11,806 bases of DNA, from the NCBI GenBank assembly GCA_028876035.1, contig JAGWTK010000086.1, forward strand, positions 1-11,806, given 5' to 3'. The stretch comes from Bacteroidota bacterium (lineage in GTDB: Bacteria; Bacteroidota; Bacteroidia; Chitinophagales; Chitinophagaceae). Positions within the stretch are counted from its first letter, which is position 1; every line of letters begins with the position of its first letter. The notes beneath the pieces are model-generated. The model searched no databases, had not been told where the DNA came from, and saw only the letters and a list, made by a program, of their open reading frames with translations. Below are positions 8,347-11,806 of the stretch, in pieces. The position numbers were made by a program, and so were the translations under genes.

Positions 8347-8969
8347 TCCGGGTATTCATCATAGAAGATCATTACATGGTGGTAGAGGGCATCCGATCTT
8401 TGCTGCAGCAAGAGCATGATATTGAGTTGATCGGCTCAGCCTCCACCGCCGCTTCCGGCAGCAGTTTTTTAAAAACGCATAAACCCGATGTCCTCCTGCT
8501 CGATATCAATCTGCCCGACGGCAACGGAAGCGATCTCTGCAAGCGCTTCCGCGAATTGTATCCATCCATGGCCATTGTTGTACTCACTACGTTTAGCCAG
8601 GGCAGTTATGTGCGGCAGATGATGGATATGGGCGCTTCGGGGTACTTATTGAAAAATGCTTCTCAAACCGAGTTGGTCACCGCCATCCGTGATACCGCCA
8701 GGGGAAAAACCTATATGAGTTTCGAAGCAGGTAAAGCGTTGCAGGGAGAAAAGCAAAGGGAAGGCAATAAACTGGTGATTGGCAGACGCGAACTCGAAGT
8801 GCTGCAGCTCATCGTCCAGGGATTTATCAACCAGGAAATCGCCGAACAATTAAAGATCAGCGTCAATACCGTTGACACCTACCGCAAAAGCCTGCTGCAG
8901 AAAATGGATGCCCGCAACACCGCTGATTTGGTGCGGATAGCCATTGAAAAAAGAATTGTTACGTTGTGA
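8343..8969 (+). CDS. LuxR/NarL-family response regulator
   Basis: A 208-residue DNA-binding response regulator, the evident partner of the upstream kinase. The receiver domain (about 2-118) has the acidic pair E8/D9, phospho-acceptor D54 in LLLDINLPDGNG, switch residue T82 and conserved K104. The LuxR-type helix-turn-helix (about 142-205) contains GRRELEVLQLIVQGFINQEIAEQL and SVNTVDTYRKSLLQKM, split by one residue or so. Everything needed for phosphorylation-dependent DNA binding is present, so it should be functional. Its ATG lies inside the ATGA overlap with the kinase stop (8343-8346), which implies translational coupling and matched amounts. The divergent envelope operon is the obvious candidate target, but no binding site can be proven here. 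Confidence 0.96.
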   Translation: MIRVFIIEDHYMVVEGIRSLLQQEHDIELIGSASTAASGSSFLKTHKPDVLLLDINLPDGNGSDLCKRFRELYPSMAIVVLTTFSQGSYVRQMMDMGASGYLLKNASQTELVTAIRDTARGKTYMSFEAGKALQGEKQREGNKLVIGRRELEVLQLIVQGFINQEIAEQLKISVNTVDTYRKSLLQKMDARNTADLVRIAIEKRIVTL

Positions 8970-9022
8970 CGGTCTTTGGAAACACCGAAGCATCTTCAAT
9001 TCATTGCTTACTGATGGGTGAG

Positions 9023-9043
9023 ATTCCCGCTCGGGGCGGGAAT
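9023..9043. repeat. REP-like palindrome with partial inverted copy nearby
   Basis: ATTCCCGC (9023-9030) and GCGGGAAT (9036-9043) form an 8-bp stem around a 5-base loop. The flanking GACG gives the arrangement CGTCATTCCCGC...GCGGGAAT on the minus strand, which I recognise as resembling widespread extragenic palindromes of the dRS3/REP kind. The octamer GAATGACG (9040-9047) recurs inverted as CGTCATTC (9070-9077), as if a second, decayed unit faces the first. No T-run follows on either strand, so a terminator is unlikely. Confidence 0.6.
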
Positions 9044-9272
9044 GACGCTACAGGAGCTAGATCAGACTTCGTCATTCGTTTCACCCTTGCATGTTGGTCC
9101 GGTTGGCCTTTTTCACCGCAGCTTTCTGTATGAGTCCACTTCTTTCCCAACAAAATGTTACAATTGTTCAGGAGCCCCATCCTGCTTTCTCTTCTAACCG
9201 GTACCCACAACCGCATATGATCATCTGACCATCAACCGCTTGGCATCAAAAAAGAAAGCGACTTCAATCTTT

Positions 9273-9324
9273 TCACTGTTCGTTTTCGAAACAGTGACAA
9301 GCCGACTTGTCGCATGTCCGACAA
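9273..9324. promoter_or_regulatory. Stack of three inverted repeats, candidate operator region
   Basis: Three dyads overlap or abut within 52 bases. The first is TCACTGTT/AACAGTGA (9273-9280 and 9290-9297), extendable by CG pairs around a TTTT loop with one bulged A. The second is GACAAGccgaCTTGTC (9296-9311). The third is TTGTCGcatgtcCGACAA (9307-9324). The pentamer GACAA or its complement recurs three times. The stack ends 20 bases before the TATTTTTG element, a position that suits transcription factor binding. No regulator is identified. Confidence 0.45.
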
Positions 9325-9344
9325 ACACCCGTGGACAGCACTTT

Positions 9345-9352
9345 TATTTTTG
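9345..9352 (+). promoter_or_regulatory. Putative -7 promoter element upstream of small ORF and sigma-54 activator
   Basis: TATTTTTG matches TAnnTTTG and sits in the same 14-mer, CTTTTATTTTTGAG (9341-9354), as the element before the kinase. It ends 18 bases before the ATG at 9371, comparable with the 15 bases at the kinase. A clear -33 TTTG is absent. It could drive the small ORF and, since no terminator is visible after it, the activator gene too. Confidence 0.42.
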
Positions 9353-9370
9353 AGTACTAGACTACCAATT

Positions 9371-9475
9371 ATGAAAGTTCATTACTCCCAGCACTGGCTG
9401 GAACATGCTTTGTTAACAGGCGCGCCGAACGTCATTTGTTCAATGGCCGGCAGCGCCTTCCACCACCGTTTCTGA
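9371..9475 (+). CDS. Possible 34-residue small protein or leader peptide
   Basis: An ATG at 9371 opens a 34-codon frame beginning MKVHYSQHWLEHALL and ending AFHHRF before a TGA at 9473-9475. Three features favour it: it starts 18 bases after a TAnnTTTG element, the frame is the first ATG on such a transcript, and it lies in an otherwise empty gap 70 bases before the activator start. The peptide has five His, no signal peptide and no transmembrane segment. A short stem (AGGCGC 9418-9423 with GCGCCT 9453-9458) with an inner GAAC/GTTC stem (9427-9430 with 9438-9441) could fold in the RNA. No clear Shine-Dalgarno is present, but that is normal in this phylum. It may be a chance ORF; I do not recognise it. 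Confidence 0.3.
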   Translation: MKVHYSQHWLEHALLTGAPNVICSMAGSAFHHRF

Positions 9476-9514
9476 CCCTAACTCCCCATTACTACTTTAA
9501 TTAAAAAACAACTT

Positions 9515-9526
9515 GCGCGATCGCGC
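9515..9526. repeat. 12-base perfect palindrome before the activator gene
   Basis: GCGCGATCGCGC is a perfect palindrome 19 bases upstream of the ATG at 9546. In RNA it could form only a tight GC-rich hairpin close to the ribosome-binding region; in DNA it could be a dimer-binding site. If translation began instead at the TTG at 9513, it would lie within the coding sequence. Confidence 0.4.
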
Positions 9527-9545
9527 GCCTAACATTCCTACATTT

Positions 9546-11789
9546 ATGGAGCATACGGACCAGTCGGCCCTCCACAAAGGGCAAGCTTTTTTTGCATCTG
9601 TTATGGAAAATCTCACAGAAGCAATATTCCTCATTCACCCCAACCAACAGATCAGCCAGGTTAACCGGGTTGCGTCTATCCTTTGCGGTTACTCATCCGA
9701 AGAACTCACCCAATTGAACGCTTCCGACATTTTTGTTTCAGGTACCATGGCCAACTGGGACGATCTATGGCAGCATCTCAAAACAAACAAAGAAGCATTT
9801 GGGACCACACAAATAAAGAATAAAGCAGGATTTCTCTTCGAAGTGGACATAACCGGCTGCCTCATACGAACCGGCGAAACAGATATTGTCTGCTGCATTG
9901 CCCGAGACCTTCGAAGACGCCAGGCAGAAGAAAGCATCCTCCAGGCAATTTCGGAAGCGACTTCTTCGCTCACCGGTGAAGACTATTTCCGCGAGCTCGC
10001 GAAGTTTATTACCGAAACACTCAAGGTTCGCTACTCCATGGTCGTCGCCTGCTCCCATGACCAGCAGACCAAATTGCGCATGCTGTCGTATGTAGACCGG
10101 AAGGAAGTCCTGGAGAATATAGAATATGATACTACGGGAACACCCTGCGAAATCGTGATGCAGGGAAAAGAATTTTTCTGTGCGGACCGGCTTGATGAAT
10201 ACTTTCCGCGTGAAAAAGGTAAGAAATCCTGGCTCGCGGTTCCCATCTATAGCCCCTCTACCAAAAAAGTGATCGGTAATGTCGCGGCTTTTGATAGGAT
10301 ACCAATGGTAGATGAACAAAACCAGGTCGCCATACTGCGCATCTTCGCAGCCCGCGCCGGCGCTGAAATCGAACGCCTCAAAGCAGAGGACCAGTTAATG
10401 GCTGCCAACCTCGAACTGGAAAGCCTGCTCAAAGAAAGTGAACAACGGTTTCGCGATCTCTTCGAAGAAGCACCGATTGCTTATGTACACGAGGGACTGG
10501 ATTCAAAATTCATCAAAATGAACCGGGCGGCGATGCGCATTCTTGGCATACAACCGGGCGAAGTGCCGCAGCTGTACGGAAAAGACCTGATTGCCGATAC
10601 GCCGGAAGCAAAACGACGCTTCGACGAAGCCTTTGCATCGGTAGGCAGGGGTACCGATACGAGCGGCGTTGTACTCGAACTAAGGCGCAAAGACAACAAC
10701 CAACCGATTTGGATCCAATGGTGGTCGAACCCCGACGTGGGCGGTATGTTCACCCGTACCATGTTTATTGATATCACCGAAAAAGTATTGCTGGAACAGG
10801 AACAAGCCCGGCTCCTCGCCCAAAACCAATACCTGCAGGAAGAGATAAAACTCAACCACAACTTTGAAGAGATCGTTAGCAAGAGCAAGAACTTTCAAAA
10901 AGTATTGCAGCAGATTGAAAAAGTAGCCGCTACCGATGCGACCGTGCTGATCACCGGCGAAAGCGGTACCGGAAAAGAACTGCTGGCAAGAGCAGTGCAC
11001 AATATCAGCAACCGCAGCAAACGGCCATTGGTGAAAGTCAATTGCGCTACGCTTCCGGCCAACCTGATCGAAAGCGAATTGTTTGGTCATGAAAAGGGCG
11101 CCTTCACCGGCGCGCTTGATAAGAAGATCGGACGGTTTGAATTAGCAGACGGCGGCAGCATCTTCCTGGATGAAATTGCAGAACTGCCGGTAGAGTTGCA
11201 GGCGAAACTGTTGCGCATTTTGCAGGAAGGCGAGTTTGAGAGATTGGGCAATCCCCGCACCATGAAGGTGAACGTACGCGTCATTGCCGCTACCAACCGC
11301 AACCTGGAACAGGCCATCGACAAAAAAGAATTCCGCGAAGATCTTTTCTACCGCCTCAATGTCTTTCCCATTGTATCACCTCCACTGCGCGACCGCAAAG
11401 AAGATATTCCGCTGCTCGTAAAACATTTCTGCCAGAAACACGAGGCAAAAATCGGGAAGCGCATCATCCATGTTGAACCCGAGGTGATTGCTGCGCTCAG
11501 CGATTATAACTGGCCAGGCAATATCCGGGAACTGGAAAACCTGATCGAACGCGCGATGATTATTAGTCCGGGTAACAGCCTCACCTATGGCGACTGGCTG
11601 CCCGCAACAAAAGCCGGGAAAGACAAAGCGAGTATGCGCATGGATGATGTAGAAAAACAGCATATCCTCGAAGTGCTGAAGCGCGTGAACTGGAAAGTAA
11701 GCGGCGAAAACGGCGCAGCAAAAATCCTGGGTTTGAATCCAACCACCCTGGAAGCAAGGATGAAAAAGCTTGGGATTAAGCGAGAATAG
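9546..11789 (+). CDS. Sigma-54-dependent transcriptional activator with PAS-GAF-PAS sensor (FhlA-type)
   Basis: This 747-residue enhancer-binding protein should remodel sigma-54 RNA polymerase at GG/GC (-24/-12) promoters. An in-frame TTG at 9513 exists, but the ATG at 9546 starts just before the first PAS domain (about 10-125). A GAF domain (about 135-275), a coiled segment and a second PAS (about 298-415) follow. The AAA+ domain (about 440-670) has Walker A GESGTGKE (471-478), an intact GAFTGA sigma-54 contact loop (518-523), Walker B GGSIFLDEI (536-544) and a FYRLNVF arginine-finger region (601-607). The Fis-type helix-turn-helix (about 705-745) ends AAKILGLNPTTLEARMKKLGI, the FhlA-like form. 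No receiver domain is present, so activity is probably set by small molecules, redox or protein contact through PAS/GAF. Targets are unknown. Confidence 0.95.
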   Translation: MEHTDQSALHKGQAFFASVMENLTEAIFLIHPNQQISQVNRVASILCGYSSEELTQLNASDIFVSGTMANWDDLWQHLKTNKEAFGTTQIKNKAGFLFEVDITGCLIRTGETDIVCCIARDLRRRQAEESILQAISEATSSLTGEDYFRELAKFITETLKVRYSMVVACSHDQQTKLRMLSYVDRKEVLENIEYDTTGTPCEIVMQGKEFFCADRLDEYFPREKGKKSWLAVPIYSPSTKKVIGNVAAFDRIPMVDEQNQVAILRIFAARAGAEIERLKAEDQLMAANLELESLLKESEQRFRDLFEEAPIAYVHEGLDSKFIKMNRAAMRILGIQPGEVPQLYGKDLIADTPEAKRRFDEAFASVGRGTDTSGVVLELRRKDNNQPIWIQWWSNPDVGGMFTRTMFIDITEKVLLEQEQARLLAQNQYLQEEIKLNHNFEEIVSKSKNFQKVLQQIEKVAATDATVLITGESGTGKELLARAVHNISNRSKRPLVKVNCATLPANLIESELFGHEKGAFTGALDKKIGRFELADGGSIFLDEIAELPVELQAKLLRILQEGEFERLGNPRTMKVNVRVIAATNRNLEQAIDKKEFREDLFYRLNVFPIVSPPLRDRKEDIPLLVKHFCQKHEAKIGKRIIHVEPEVIAALSDYNWPGNIRELENLIERAMIISPGNSLTYGDWLPATKAGKDKASMRMDDVEKQHILEVLKRVNWKVSGENGAAKILGLNPTTLEARMKKLGIKRE

Positions 11790-11806
11790 CATTCAGGCGA
11801 CTACTT

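Larger units (their letters stand above)
8970..9545. other. Intergenic region with palindromes and a possible small ORF
   Basis: This 576-base gap holds no recognisable conserved gene. After the regulator stop there is only a weak hairpin (8974-8979 with 8985-8990) lacking a T-run, so no convincing intrinsic terminator is visible. Next come a REP-like palindrome (9023-9043) and a partial inverted copy, then about 190 bases (9080-9270) in which I see nothing specific. A stack of inverted repeats (9273-9324), a promoter-like element (9345-9352), a 34-codon ORF (9371-9475) and a 12-base perfect palindrome (9515-9526) lead to the sigma-54 activator gene. Confidence 0.7.

Noticed and set aside
8974..8990. 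Hairpin after the response regulator as an intrinsic terminator
   Set aside because: The stem has only six pairs including a G-T wobble, and no T-run follows.
9001..9216. Minus-strand open frame of 71 codons in the gap
   Set aside because: It runs through the REP-like palindrome, giving a SFPPRAGISP-type tail of the sort expected from translating such repeats, and has no supporting start signals.
9396..9412. Possible sigma-54 promoter (TGGCTGGAACATGCTT)
   Set aside because: The GG and GC dinucleotides are nine bases apart instead of the required ten and the flanks match poorly.
9513..9545. TTG start extending the sigma-54 activator by eleven residues
   Set aside because: The extension is encoded by the palindromic GC-rich stretch and adds nothing domain-like; the ATG at 9546 is preferred.
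9765..10319. Minus-strand open frame of 184 codons
   Set aside because: It is antisense to the PAS and GAF domains of the sigma-54 activator and shows no recognisable motif.
1..11806. CRISPR arrays, tRNA or rRNA genes, insertion sequences, phage genes
   Set aside because: No regularly spaced direct repeats, cloverleaf sequence, transposase motif or phage structural gene was seen on either strand.

Overview
The window looks like chromosomal DNA from a Bacteroidota bacterium, most likely a member of the Chitinophagaceae. That placement rests on inference from several signs: mid-range GC content, TAnnTTTG-type promoter elements in place of E. coli-like ones, weak Shine-Dalgarno signals, many secreted proteins cleaved at AQ-type signal-peptide sites, and an OmpA-family protein with a concanavalin-like middle domain. 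No diagnostic marker gene such as rRNA is present.

Positions 1-6265 hold a compact leftward transcription unit of five genes with gaps of 2, 19, 18 and 33 bases. In transcription order these are a secreted protein with a lipocalin-like C-terminus, a secreted protein of unknown function with a helical segment, a second secreted protein of unknown function, a LamG-like/OmpA peptidoglycan-binding protein, and a large TPR-containing secreted protein whose 3' end lies beyond the left edge. All five begin with a type I signal peptide and none has a clear lipobox. The unit therefore looks like a periplasmic or envelope assembly anchored to peptidoglycan by the OmpA protein.

A 107-base divergent intergenic region (6266-6372) separates it from a rightward pair: a TPR-containing NarL/DesK-type sensor histidine kinase and its LuxR-type response regulator, which overlap by four bases (ATGA). 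Divergent placement makes it plausible, though unproven, that this two-component system controls the envelope operon.

Positions 8970-9545 contain no recognisable conserved gene but are rich in structure. They hold a REP-like palindrome with a partial inverted copy, a 52-base stack of three inverted repeats, a promoter-like element that repeats the 14-mer found upstream of the kinase, and a possible 34-codon ORF. The last gene (9546-11789) is a sigma-54 activator of the FhlA type with PAS, GAF, PAS, AAA+ and helix-turn-helix domains and no receiver domain. It may share the promoter at about 9345 with the small ORF.

I saw no CRISPR array, tRNA, rRNA, insertion sequence or phage gene. The regulatory gap at 8970-9545 and the secreted operon with its unknown proteins are the parts most worth following up.
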